Assembly (NCBI GenBank): GCA_965203195.1
Contig: OZ241860.1
Location: 1,984,001 to 2,048,000, forward strand
DNA length: 64,000 nucleotides
Source: Bin87 sp965203195
GTDB taxonomy: Bacteria > Chloroflexota > Dehalococcoidia > Lucifugimonadales > UBA3495
Direction: 5' to 3'
The notes under the pieces were generated by a model. The model was not told the origin of the DNA. It saw nothing but the letters and a program-made list of their open reading frames with translations, and searched no databases. The position numbers and the translations under genes are program-made. The first letter of the stretch is position 1; the number at the start of each line of letters is the position of its first letter. This document shows, piece after piece, positions 16,914 to 25,470 of this stretch.

Positions 16914-17816
16914 ATGGCTCGGTTGGAAAACGCGCCGGCGCAAGGAACGCCCGGGCGAGATATGCGGGCTTGGGAAGTGGCGCGCCTGATCAGCGAATAT
17001 GTCGCGCCGGCCACAACCATCCTGTTCGGCTCCCGGGCCAAAGGCGCCTGGCACGAACTCTCGGACATCGACATCGCCATCATCCATGACGGCACGGCAG
17101 ACGAAGCGGCGCTGGAAACGGCCTGCCTGGCGCTGGGCAAAAGCATTGTGCGGCGGCTCTATGACCAGCCCGTTGCCCTGGAACTGGTTATTGAAAGCGA
17201 GGCGGTCTTTGACTACTACCGCAAGGCGCGCAACAGCCTACAGCGCAGCATTGCCGTTGAAGGGACGGTTATGGGAAACGGAACCACCGGCTATGAACCG
17301 GACGCCGCGATTGAACCGGACGAATGGCCTGAAACCGCGCTGCGGCTGAGGGACGCGCAGGAATATCTGCAAGCGCTGGAGGACGCTGTAACCCTGAACC
17401 GGGGGGAACGCATCATCGGGGTGAACGCCCACCAGGCGCTGGAACACGCCCTGAAAGCGGTGGCGTCCGCCGCGCAGCTGGAGTACCGGGAACATCGCAC
17501 GCACGACCTGGAAACGCTGACGCGCATCGTTGCCGAACTGATAGATGACGACTTGCTGGACTTCGATTTGGAAATGCCGGCATATATCCGCTGGTTCGCC
17601 CAATTCGCGGGCACGCGCCGCTACCGGGCCACCAGCAGGGGCGTGGCGGATCGGCAGCGACTGATGGCAAGCGTACGCAATGCGGTGCACCGGCTGACCG
17701 AACTGGCCCTAACCGCCAGCGGAAAAACGCGGGCCGACATAGATGCCGCCACAATGCCGCCGATTCCACCCAACGAGCGCGTGGAATGGGCAGAGGACGA
17801 CCGGGAGCGCTACTGA
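16914..17816 (+). CDS. Fused minimal nucleotidyltransferase-HEPN protein
   Basis: The 300-residue protein joins two domains usually found as separate toxin-antitoxin partners. Residues about 20-110 are a MNT-type nucleotidyltransferase: GSRAKG (39-44), the metal-binding pair SDIDIAII (D51, D53) and a third acidic residue in LELVIES (E90 region). Residues about 135-270 form a HEPN-like helical domain with HQALEHALKAVASAAQLEY and HRTHDLETL, close to the PF05168-type pattern. In two-gene MntA-HepT pairs the transferase AMPylates the HEPN ribonuclease; here both would be in one chain. An upstream GGAG supports the ATG. Whether the HEPN part is a ribonuclease is unsure, since the R-x4-6-H motif is not clear. 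Confidence 0.8.
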   Translation: MARLENAPAQGTPGRDMRAWEVARLISEYVAPATTILFGSRAKGAWHELSDIDIAIIHDGTADEAALETACLALGKSIVRRLYDQPVALELVIESEAVFDYYRKARNSLQRSIAVEGTVMGNGTTGYEPDAAIEPDEWPETALRLRDAQEYLQALEDAVTLNRGERIIGVNAHQALEHALKAVASAAQLEYREHRTHDLETLTRIVAELIDDDLLDFDLEMPAYIRWFAQFAGTRRYRATSRGVADRQRLMASVRNAVHRLTELALTASGKTRADIDAATMPPIPPNERVEWAEDDRERY

Positions 17817-17865
17817 CGGGCCGGTGAAACAAGACTGGCCAGCGCCGGGAGCAGAGCGACTTCCA

Positions 17866-17941
17866 TAGCTGCCGCATCCCGTATTCCGGCGCCGGCCGGA
17901 ATGACGGGCAAAGATCAAACCGCCCGAATGGAAACGATACC
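17866..17941. repeat. Partial copy of the MITE-like family
   Basis: The stretch contains the palindrome ATTCCGGCGCCGGCCGGAAT and ends with CAAACCGCCCGAATGGAAACG-ATACC, matching one end of the element at 11414-11548 (AAACCACCTGAAAAGAAACG-CTACC). The other inverted repeat is not recognisable, so this is a decayed copy. It lies between the nucleotidyltransferase gene and the transporter promoter. Confidence 0.6.
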
Positions 17942-17960
17942 ACCAGGGTAGCGGCGCGCA

Positions 17961-17989
17961 TTGAAACGGTGGCTTTCTGTGTATAGAAT
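17961..17989 (+). promoter_or_regulatory. Sigma-70-type promoter for the peptide transporter operon
   Basis: TTGAAA (17961-17966) and TAGAAT (17984-17989) are separated by exactly 17 bases, five of six matches to consensus at each box. They lie about 85 bases before the start codon of the binding protein gene at 18073, in the only AT-rich patch of this gap. Confidence 0.7.
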
Positions 17990-18072
17990 TAGCCGGGTTT
18001 TGCGGGCAATCCGATGATGCCGCTTTGCCCGTATGATAGCGTACCAGACCAGAAAGCTCACCGGAGGATTTT

Positions 18073-19956
18073 ATGTTCCGCAGTTCGTTTCGTCTGCCGG
18101 CAATGCTGGCCGTCCTGGCGGTGGCGGCGGTGCTCATTGCCTGCGGCGGAAGCGGCGCCCCGGCGTCGTCCGTGCCCGCGGCGGCCGCCACGGCCGCGCC
18201 GGCGGTAGCCGGCATCGCCGCGGCGCCGGAGGGCGCCGCCAGCGCGGCGACGACAACGCCGGCCGCCCAGACCGCCGGCGCCGGCAGCGGCGCCGCCATC
18301 GCGGCCGCCACCGCCGTTCCGACTGCCGCCGCGGCCGCGGCCGGCGCTTCGCCGGCAACAGCGCCGGCAATGAGCGCCGCCGCCGTCCCCGGCGGCGAAA
18401 GCTGCGGCATCGCCTCCGCAGACCTCACTTTTGACGACCGGCCCCCGCAAGGCGGCACGCTGGTGCGGCTCTCTTCCGACCCCCCTACCCTGGACCCGCA
18501 TCTGACGGGCGATGTCACCTCCAGCGCCATTGTGCATGAGGTGTTCGGCGGGCTGGTTACGCTGGGGTTGGACTACCAGCCGGCGCTGGATCTGGCCGAA
18601 AGCTGCGTGGTCAGCGGCGACGGCGTGGTGTACACCTTCACGCTGCGGGAAAACGCCCGGTTCCACAACGGGCGGCCCGTTACGGCGCAGGATGTGAAGT
18701 GGTCCATTGAGCGCGCCGCCGACCCCGCTACCCTGTCCAACAACGCCCAGAACTACCTGGGCGACATCCTGGGCGTAGTGGAGAAGCTCAACGGAAACGC
18801 CAGCGAAGTCAGCGGCGTGCGCGTGATTGACGACCGCACCATTGAGCTGACCATTGACGCGCCCAAAGCCTACTTCCTCGCCAAGCTTTCCTACCCCACC
18901 GCCTTTGTCCTGGACCGGGAGCAGGTGTCGGACGACGATTCGTGGCTGGATCAGCCCAACGGCACCGGCCCCTTCCGGCTGGGCACTTACGACATTGGCG
19001 AGCTGATTATCCTGGAACGGAACGAACTGTATCATCTGGGGCCGCCGCACGTAGCCAGCGTGCATATGATTTTGCGGGGCGGCACGGCGATGATTATGTA
19101 CGAAAACGACGAAATTCATGTGACCGGCGTGGGGCTGGACGACCTGCCCCGTCTGCTGGATCCCAATGACCCGCTGAACCCGGAGCTGAATCGCTCGCCG
19201 CAGGACTTTGATGTGTTCTACATTGGCCTCAATGTGGATGTGCCGCCCTTTGACGATGTCAAGGTGCGGCAGGCGATGAACTACGCCATTGACCTGGAGG
19301 CCATTGCCGAGAATGTGCTGGACGGGCGCGTTTCGCCGGCGCGGGGCGTCATTCCGCCGGGGTTTCCCTCCTACAACGAAAACCTGACGGGCTACAGCTA
19401 TGACCCCGACCGGGCGCGGCAGCTGCTGCAAGAATCCGGCTACGGGGACGCGATGGCGGCGGGCGATTTCCCCCGGGTCACATTGAGCATTTCCGGCAGT
19501 TTCGGCGCCGCCATCCCCTCTTATCTGGAGGTAATGCTGGAACAATGGCGGCAGGAGCTGGGCATTGAAATTGACATCCAGCAGACGGAATGGGCCACCT
19601 TCTTGCAGGATGTGAACGACCGCGAGTATCAGATGTTTGTCCTGGGCTGGGTGGCGGACTATCCCGACCCAGAGAATTTTTTGGATCTGCTGTTCCGCAC
19701 GGGCAGCCAGAACAACAACACCAACTACTCCAACCCTGAGGTGGACCGGCTGCTGGCCGAGGCGGCGGTGGAACTGGACCGGGAAAGGCGCTTTGAAATC
19801 TACAACCGGGTGGAGCAGATGGTGCTGGACGAGGCCCCCTGGGTGTGGACCTGGTTCAGCGGCGAGGGCTACGCGCTCATCAAGCCGCAGGTGTCGGACT
19901 ACTTCCTGTTGCAGATGAGCATCCCCAAGTACCGCTACATCTACTTTAACCAGTAG
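18073..19956 (+). CDS. Peptide/nickel-type ABC transporter substrate-binding lipoprotein
   Basis: The 627-residue protein begins with a lipoprotein signal peptide (basic start, hydrophobic core, lipobox LIAC with the lipidated cysteine at residue 24), then an Ala/Pro/Gly-rich linker to about residue 105. The rest is an SBP_bac_5 domain of the DppA/OppA class: PPQGGTLVRLSSDPPTLDPH, later YTFTLRENARFHNGRPVTAQDVKWS and VRQAMNYAIDLEAIAENV, and a C-terminal QMFVLGWVADYPDPENF. A GGAGG site precedes the ATG. It captures a peptide or similar solute outside the membrane and passes it to the permeases encoded next. The linker is unusually long and low in complexity, which suits a protein tethered through a thick surface layer; that is a guess. 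The substrate cannot be read from sequence. Confidence 0.95.
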   Translation: MFRSSFRLPAMLAVLAVAAVLIACGGSGAPASSVPAAAATAAPAVAGIAAAPEGAASAATTTPAAQTAGAGSGAAIAAATAVPTAAAAAAGASPATAPAMSAAAVPGGESCGIASADLTFDDRPPQGGTLVRLSSDPPTLDPHLTGDVTSSAIVHEVFGGLVTLGLDYQPALDLAESCVVSGDGVVYTFTLRENARFHNGRPVTAQDVKWSIERAADPATLSNNAQNYLGDILGVVEKLNGNASEVSGVRVIDDRTIELTIDAPKAYFLAKLSYPTAFVLDREQVSDDDSWLDQPNGTGPFRLGTYDIGELIILERNELYHLGPPHVASVHMILRGGTAMIMYENDEIHVTGVGLDDLPRLLDPNDPLNPELNRSPQDFDVFYIGLNVDVPPFDDVKVRQAMNYAIDLEAIAENVLDGRVSPARGVIPPGFPSYNENLTGYSYDPDRARQLLQESGYGDAMAAGDFPRVTLSISGSFGAAIPSYLEVMLEQWRQELGIEIDIQQTEWATFLQDVNDREYQMFVLGWVADYPDPENFLDLLFRTGSQNNNTNYSNPEVDRLLAEAAVELDRERRFEIYNRVEQMVLDEAPWVWTWFSGEGYALIKPQVSDYFLLQMSIPKYRYIYFNQ

Positions 19957-20066
19957 CGGGGGCGGAGACGCGGCGCCGGGGCGGGCCACCCGCCGGTTCG
20001 CCCCGGCGCCGCAATCCGATTGGCGATAAAGCGACCAGGCGACAAGCGGAGGCCGAGGCCGGAGAT

Positions 20067-21014
20067 ATGGGCGCCTACGCAGTGCGGCGGCTGGTGTGGC
20101 TGCCTTTTCTGCTGCTGATTGTGACTTTCGTCACTTTCGCCCTGTTGCGCGCCGGGCCGGGCGACCCGGTGCAGGTGTGGCTGGGGCAGCATCAGAACGA
20201 TGAAGTGCGGCAGCGGATCCGGGCGCGGCTGGGTCTGGACGACCCGCTGGCGGTCCAGTATCTGCGCTATGTGGAGGGCGTCGTTACGCGGCTGGACTTC
20301 GGGGAAAGCTTCCGCTACCGCAACACTTCGGTGCGGGAACTGCTGGCCAAGCGCATCCCCGTATCATTCCAGCTCAACCTGGCGGCAATCATCATTACGC
20401 TGGGGGTGGGCATTCCGGTAGGGCTGTTCGCCGCTCTGCGCCAGGGGACGGGTTGGGACAATGTAGTCGTCGCCATTGCCCTGGCCTTTCAGTCGCTGCC
20501 GGTGTTTATCACCGCGCCCGTGCTGCTGCTGGTGTTCGCCCTGTATCTGGACCTGCTGCCCACCGGCGGCTGGGGCGGCTTCTTTTCGCCCAAGATCGTA
20601 ATGCCCGCCGTGGTGATGGGCGTGCCGGGCATTGCCATCGTAGTGCGACTGGTGCGGGCCAGCGTGCTGGATGTGCTGGGGCAGGATTACATCCGCACGG
20701 CGCGGGCCAAGGGTCTCAACGAGCGGGTTGTCCGCTACCGCCACATTCTGCGCAACGCGATGATTCCGGTAGTAACCAGCTTTGGCTTTACCATCGCCGG
20801 GCTGGCCGGCGGCACCTTTATCGTGGAAATCTACTTCGGCATTCCGGGAGTCGGCCTGTTCGCCATCGAATCCCTGTTCCAGCGCGACTACCCGGTGCTG
20901 ATGGCCTTCGCCATTATCACGACTACCCTGTTTATGCTGGCCAACCTGGTGGTTGACCTGATGTATCCGCTGCTGGACCCGCGCATCCGGCTGGGGGCGG
21001 GCAATGCGGTCTGA
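20067..21014 (+). CDS. Peptide ABC transporter permease, DppB type
   Basis: The 315-residue inner-membrane protein has six predicted helices, starting with RRLVWLPFLLLIVTFVTFALLR and the typical GDPVQVWLG segment. The BPD-transport EAA loop is seen as VLDVLGQDYIRTARAKGLNERVVRYRHILRNAM, which docks on the ATPase; the pattern of DppB/GsiC proteins is clear. It follows the binding protein gene by 110 bases and overlaps the next permease gene by 11 bases, so it belongs to one operon. A GGAG lies close before the ATG. Confidence 0.95.
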   Translation: MGAYAVRRLVWLPFLLLIVTFVTFALLRAGPGDPVQVWLGQHQNDEVRQRIRARLGLDDPLAVQYLRYVEGVVTRLDFGESFRYRNTSVRELLAKRIPVSFQLNLAAIIITLGVGIPVGLFAALRQGTGWDNVVVAIALAFQSLPVFITAPVLLLVFALYLDLLPTGGWGGFFSPKIVMPAVVMGVPGIAIVVRLVRASVLDVLGQDYIRTARAKGLNERVVRYRHILRNAMIPVVTSFGFTIAGLAGGTFIVEIYFGIPGVGLFAIESLFQRDYPVLMAFAIITTTLFMLANLVVDLMYPLLDPRIRLGAGNAV

Positions 21015-22020
21015 CGGAAACCGGGCGGGCGCCAACCGGGCGGATTTGGCGGCGCCGGCGGCGGCCGCCGCCGCGGCCGATGAGGTCATACCCGGGCGGC
21101 ATTACAGCTACTGGGGCCTGTCCGTGCGCCGGCTGGCGCGCAAGAAGCTGGCCATGGTGTGCCTGTCGCTGATTGCGTTGATGTACGGCGGGGCGCTGCT
21201 GGCGCCGCTGATTACACCCTATGAATACACGGCGCAGGATTTGTCGCAGAGCCGGGCCGGGCCGTCGCTGGCGCATCCCTTCGGCGCCGACCGGCTGGGA
21301 CGGGATATGCTGACGCGGGTCATCTACGGGCTGCGGACGACCGTCATCATCACCATAACCTCGCTGCTGGGCGGCACGCTGCTGCTGGGCCTGGCGCTGG
21401 GGCTGCTCAGCGGCTATATGGGACGCTGGGTGGATTCGGTCATTATGCGGACGGGAGAAATCACCTCCTCGTTCCCCGACATTCTGCTCATACTGATTTT
21501 TGTGGCCGCCTTGAAACCCCGTTTGATTGACGCCGTGCGGCGGTTTGAGGACGCCAGCGGGCTGGACTGGATAATCCGGCTGGGGATTGTGGATTACGCC
21601 ATCATCGCGGTGGCGCTGTCCATATTCGGGTGGTTCGGCATGGCGCGGCTGGTGCGCGGGCAAGTATTGCAGGCGCGGGAAAGCCAGTACACGGAGGCGG
21701 CGCTGGTTACCGGCGCTTCCACCGCCCGCATCCTGCGCGCCCATGTGCTGCCCAATATACTGAGCCCGCTGATTGTGTCCATATCGGCGGGACTGGCCGG
21801 CGTGGCGGGTTCGGAGCTGGTGTTGAGCTGGATTGGCATCGGGGTGCAGCCGCCGGTGCCCAGCCTGGGGCGGATGATGTTTGAGAACGGCAGCATCCAG
21901 GTGCTGCGGAACGAGCCGCATCTGATACTCTTTCCCATCGGCACGGTGACGCTGCTGTTTTTCTGCTTCAACATCCTGGGGGATGCGGTGAACGACGCCT
22001 TCAACCCGCGGGCGCGGTGA
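21004..22020 (+). CDS. Peptide ABC transporter permease, DppC type
   Basis: The 338-residue partner permease has a polar Ala-rich N-terminal tail of about 45 residues, then a helix (AMVCLSLIALMYGGALLAPL), the DppC signature HPFGADRLGRDMLTRVIYG and the EAA loop QYTEAALVTGASTARILRAHVLPN. The C-terminus has FFCFNILGDAVNDAFNPR, typical of the family. It overlaps the upstream permease by 11 bases, which implies translational coupling. No DppD/DppF-type ATPase gene follows: the next gene on this strand is yvcK, almost 290 bases away. The ATPases must be encoded elsewhere and may be shared with other transporters. Confidence 0.95.
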   Translation: MRSDGNRAGANRADLAAPAAAAAAADEVIPGRHYSYWGLSVRRLARKKLAMVCLSLIALMYGGALLAPLITPYEYTAQDLSQSRAGPSLAHPFGADRLGRDMLTRVIYGLRTTVIITITSLLGGTLLLGLALGLLSGYMGRWVDSVIMRTGEITSSFPDILLILIFVAALKPRLIDAVRRFEDASGLDWIIRLGIVDYAIIAVALSIFGWFGMARLVRGQVLQARESQYTEAALVTGASTARILRAHVLPNILSPLIVSISAGLAGVAGSELVLSWIGIGVQPPVPSLGRMMFENGSIQVLRNEPHLILFPIGTVTLLFFCFNILGDAVNDAFNPRAR

Positions 22021-22161
22021 CGGCGCCGGCAATGATTGAAAAGACTACCCATCCGGGCGTCCGTTTGACATATCCTGTATCCCATCCCTATACTGCCCCC
22101 GCGCCCATACCGGGCTGGCGGTCATATTCGCCGGGGCGGCGTCGGGAACGGGCCCATTTCC

Positions 22162-22232
22162 GCAGCGGCCGCATCCCGGATTCCGGCCGGCGCCGGAATG
22201 GCGGAAACCAACCCGGAATGAATGAAGGAAAC
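22162..22232. repeat. Possible degenerate MITE-like copy
   Basis: GCGGCCGCATCCCGGATTCCGGCCGGCGCCGGAATGGCGG aligns (written here in parts: GCNGCCGCATCCCG, then ATTCCGGC and CCGGAATG) with the internal part of the copy at 17866-17941. The terminal repeats are too altered to confirm. It sits between the transporter operon and yvcK and may act as a transcript-end hairpin. Confidence 0.4.
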
Positions 22233-22307
22233 CGGGCCGGGGCGATGATGAATCGTGAATCGCAAGTTGCCCCCACGCCCTGACCAGCGACCAGACCAGA
22301 CCAGCTG

Positions 22308-23462
22308 ATGCCCCGAAAGAACATTGTCGTCGTCGGCGGCGGCGCCGGCAACCATACCACGCTTACCGGCCTGCGCGCCTGCGACTGCAACCTCACCGCT
22401 GTGGTGGCGATGACCGACAGCGGCGGCAGCAGCGGGCGTCTGCGCCAGGAGCTGGGGCATCTGCCGCCCGGCGACCTGCGCCGCTGCCTGATGGCGCTGG
22501 CCGGCGATGACGAATCCGCCAACCTGATGCGCCGCCTTTTTGACTACCGCTTCGCCGCCGGCAACGGCCTCAAAGACCACAGCTTCGGCAACCTGCTGCT
22601 GGCGGCGCTTACCGAAGTCACCGGCGACACTATTACCGCCATCGCCGAGGCCGCCCGGATTTTGGGCATCGACGACACCCGCTCCGTGCTGCCCGTTACC
22701 CTCACCAAAGCCACCCTCTGCGCCCGGCTGGAGGACGGCGCCCGGCTGGTGGGCGAATCGGCCATTGACCTGCGCCGCGACAATCTTGATGTCGCCATCG
22801 ACTATATTTACCTGGACCCCAAAGCCTACGCCTATCCCCCCGTTCTGGAGGCCATTGCCCGCGCCGACGCCATTGTGCTGGGGCCGGGGGACATTTACAC
22901 CAGCGTTCTGCCCAACCTGCTAGTTGAGGATGTGGCCCAGGCCATCAACGCCTCGGACGCCGTCAAGATTCATATTGTCAACCTGATGACCAAGCCCAAC
23001 GAAAGCGCCGGCTTCCGCGCTTCCAACTTTCTGGCGCTGCTTACCGAATACCTGGGGACGGCCCAGCCGCTGGACTTTCTGCTGGTCAACGACGCGCCCT
23101 TCCCGCCGCGTCTGCTGGAGCGCTACGCCGCCGACGGGCAGTATCCGGTGACGCTGGACGAGGCGGAATCGCTGACGATGGCCGGGCGGGTGGTGCGTCG
23201 TCCGCTGCTGGCGCCCGGCGTTTTTATCCGGCATGACCCCCACGCGCTGGCCGCCGCCATAATGGCGCTGGGGGCCGGGCGGCCGGCGCCGCGCCGTCCG
23301 GTCGCGTTGCCCCCGCCGGTGATTGACTGCGATGACTATGCCGGGAACGGCGTCCGGCCGGCGCCCGCCGGCGCCGCTGCCAATGCTAATGTCAATGCCA
23401 ATGCCGGTGCCAATATCAATGCCGGCGCGAATGCCGGCGCCAATGCCGGCGGAGGAGATTAA
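22308..23462 (+). CDS. yvcK: YvcK/GlmR (CofD-like) regulator of carbon flux to cell wall
   Basis: The 384-residue protein has the YvcK-specific start VVVGGGAGNHTTLTGLR, followed by MTDSGGSSGRLRQELGHLPPGDLRR and later LGPGDIYTSVLPNLLV. In Bacillus this UDP-sugar-binding protein (also called GlmR) supports gluconeogenic growth and stimulates GlmS. Here glmS starts only 6 bases after its stop, so the pair forms an operon, which supports the same role. The last 25 or so residues are an odd Asn/Ala/Gly-rich tail (ANANVNANAGANINAGAN) encoded by an imperfect 6-12 bp repeat; normal family members end before it. The start lacks an obvious ribosome-binding site. Confidence 0.93.
   Translation: MPRKNIVVVGGGAGNHTTLTGLRACDCNLTAVVAMTDSGGSSGRLRQELGHLPPGDLRRCLMALAGDDESANLMRRLFDYRFAAGNGLKDHSFGNLLLAALTEVTGDTITAIAEAARILGIDDTRSVLPVTLTKATLCARLEDGARLVGESAIDLRRDNLDVAIDYIYLDPKAYAYPPVLEAIARADAIVLGPGDIYTSVLPNLLVEDVAQAINASDAVKIHIVNLMTKPNESAGFRASNFLALLTEYLGTAQPLDFLLVNDAPFPPRLLERYAADGQYPVTLDEAESLTMAGRVVRRPLLAPGVFIRHDPHALAAAIMALGAGRPAPRRPVALPPPVIDCDDYAGNGVRPAPAGAAANANVNANAGANINAGANAGANAGGGD
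23381..23453. repeat. AATGCC-type simple repeat at the 3' end of yvcK
   Basis: Units of AATGCC, AATGCCGGC and variants repeat across the last codons of yvcK, encoding the Asn-Ala(-Gly) tail. All units are multiples of three, so length changes would not shift the frame. The repeat ends about 8 bases before the yvcK stop. Confidence 0.85.
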
Positions 23463-23468
23463 GTCGGT

Positions 23469-25355
23469 ATGTGCGGCATTGTCGGTTATGTGGGCGACCG
23501 TCCGGCGTGGCCCATCGTGGTGGAGGGGTTGCGGCGGCTGGAGTACCGGGGCTACGACAGCGCCGGCGTGGCCATCCTGGAGGCCGACGGCGGGATGCGC
23601 GTCCGCAAGACCGTGGGCCGGGTGGCCGGCCTGGTTGACGATGCCCCGCGCCCGGAGTCCCGGGGTTTCGCCGGCCTGGGCCACACCCGCTGGGCCACCC
23701 ACGGACGGCCCTCGGAGGCCAACGCCCATCCCCATACCGACTGCGCCGGCCGCATCGCCGTAGTCCACAACGGCATTGTGGAAAACTACCTGGAACTGAA
23801 AGCCGACTTGCAGCGGCGCGGCCATCGCTTTGTTTCCGAAACCGACACGGAAGTGATTTCCCATCTCATTGAGGAGGGTCTCAACGCCGGCCAGACCCTG
23901 CCCCAGGCGGCGCTGGGGATGGCGGAACGGGTGCGCGGCGCCCAGGCCGTGGTGGCGATGCGGAAAGACGGCGACCAGAGCATCTGCGCCCTGCGGATTG
24001 GCAACGCCGGCGGCGGCGTAACGGTAGCCTACCAGGACGGGCAGGGCATTGTGTCCAGTGATTTGCCCGCCCTGCTGCCGCTGATTGGCGAGGGCGCGGG
24101 CAGCGGCCGGCCGCTGCCCGTGGGCTTTCTGGAGGACGGAGAGGTGGCCGTAATTACCCGGCAGGGCGTTAATTTTCTGGACCGCGCCGGCCGGCCTCTG
24201 GACAAGCCCCTGCGTCCGGTTACCCTTGAGGATGTGCTGGTGGACCGGGGCGGCTACCGCCATTTTATGCTCAAGGAGATAATGGAGCAGCCCCAGGCGG
24301 TGGTTTCTGCCCTGCGGGACCGGGTTGATTTCGCCGCCGGCCGGGTAACGCTGCCCGACCTGGCCCTGTCCGATGCCGAGCTGCGGCGAATCCGCCGGGT
24401 GGCGCTCATCGGGTGCGGCACCAGCCTGCACGCGGCGCAGGTGGGGCGGCATTTGATCGAAACGCTGGCGGGCGTGCTGGCCGAAGCGGAATCGGCGTCC
24501 GAGTTCCGCTACCGGGAACCGTTCCTGGACGACAGGACGCTGGTGGTCGCCGTGGGCCAGTCGGGGGAGACGGCCGACACCATTGCCGCCATGGCCGCGG
24601 CGCGGCGCAGCGATGCCCGGCTGATTGCCGTCTGCAACGCCGCCGGCAGCCAGGCCGCCCGGCTGGCCGACCATACCCTGCTGATGCGCTCCGGCGTGGA
24701 AATCGGAGTCGCCAGCAGCAAGACTTTTTTGGCCTCTCTGACCATCCTCAACCTGTTGGCGATGCGGATGGGGGCGGCGCGCCGGGGGAACGACGCTGCC
24801 GGCGGCTCCGGCGGCGCCCGGCAGTGGGTGGACGGGCTGGCGCGGCTGCCCGGCCAGCTCGCCGCTGCCCTGGAGCAGTCGGACGCCATTGCCGGCATTG
24901 CCCGCCGCTACTACACCCGCCGCAACTTTCTGTACCTGGCGAGGGGCGTCAATGCGCCCATCGCCGCCGAGGGCGCCCTGAAGCTCAAGGAAATCAGCTA
25001 CATCCACGCCGAAGCGTACCCCGCCGGGGAGATGAAACACGGCCCCATTGCCCTGATTGACCGCAAGATGCCTACTCTCGCCATTGCCCCGGCGGACGCT
25101 CTTTATGACAAGATGGTGAACAGCGTGCAGGAAGTCAAAGCCCGCGACGGCGCTGTCATCGCGGTGGTCACCGCCGGCGACGCCGGGCTGTCGGCCATTG
25201 CCGATGACGCCATACCGATTCCAGAGGCGCCCCGGCACCTGACGCCCATTCTGGCTACGGTGCCGCTACAGCTGCTGGCCTACCAGATCGCCTTGCGGCG
25301 GGGCTGCGATGTGGACAAACCCCGCAACCTGGCCAAATCCGTTACCGTAGAATAA
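23469..25355 (+). CDS. glmS: Glutamine-fructose-6-phosphate aminotransferase GlmS
   Basis: GlmS makes glucosamine-6-phosphate from fructose-6-phosphate and glutamine, the first step to UDP-GlcNAc for peptidoglycan. The N-terminal glutaminase domain starts with the catalytic cysteine after Met removal (MCGIVGYVG) and has YRGYDSAGVA and GHTRWATHG. Two SIS domains follow: GCGTSLHAAQVGRHLIE with SGETADTIAA, and EISYIHAEAYPAGEMKHGP. The C-terminal KPRNLAKSVTVE is characteristic. At 628 residues it is slightly longer than the usual 600-610, mainly through small loops such as NDAAGGSGGAR. It is directly downstream of yvcK. No glmS ribozyme is recognisable; the 6-base gap has no room for one. Confidence 0.97.
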   Translation: MCGIVGYVGDRPAWPIVVEGLRRLEYRGYDSAGVAILEADGGMRVRKTVGRVAGLVDDAPRPESRGFAGLGHTRWATHGRPSEANAHPHTDCAGRIAVVHNGIVENYLELKADLQRRGHRFVSETDTEVISHLIEEGLNAGQTLPQAALGMAERVRGAQAVVAMRKDGDQSICALRIGNAGGGVTVAYQDGQGIVSSDLPALLPLIGEGAGSGRPLPVGFLEDGEVAVITRQGVNFLDRAGRPLDKPLRPVTLEDVLVDRGGYRHFMLKEIMEQPQAVVSALRDRVDFAAGRVTLPDLALSDAELRRIRRVALIGCGTSLHAAQVGRHLIETLAGVLAEAESASEFRYREPFLDDRTLVVAVGQSGETADTIAAMAAARRSDARLIAVCNAAGSQAARLADHTLLMRSGVEIGVASSKTFLASLTILNLLAMRMGAARRGNDAAGGSGGARQWVDGLARLPGQLAAALEQSDAIAGIARRYYTRRNFLYLARGVNAPIAAEGALKLKEISYIHAEAYPAGEMKHGPIALIDRKMPTLAIAPADALYDKMVNSVQEVKARDGAVIAVVTAGDAGLSAIADDAIPIPEAPRHLTPILATVPLQLLAYQIALRRGCDVDKPRNLAKSVTVE

Positions 25356-25470
25356 TCCGCCGGTAGAATAAGCATCGCCCGGACGCAATGCCGACCGGCG
25401 CCCGTTCCGGTTTGCCACCGGGCATCGCCATTGCCGTTGCCATTGACGCCCATTCAGTGCGGGAAACGCT

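Noticed and set aside
18058..19989. 643-codon open frame antisense to the transporter binding protein
   Set aside because: No family pattern, biased composition, and the plus-strand gene is certain. The same applies to the long antisense frames over pyk (44159-46171) and ileS (47210-49651).
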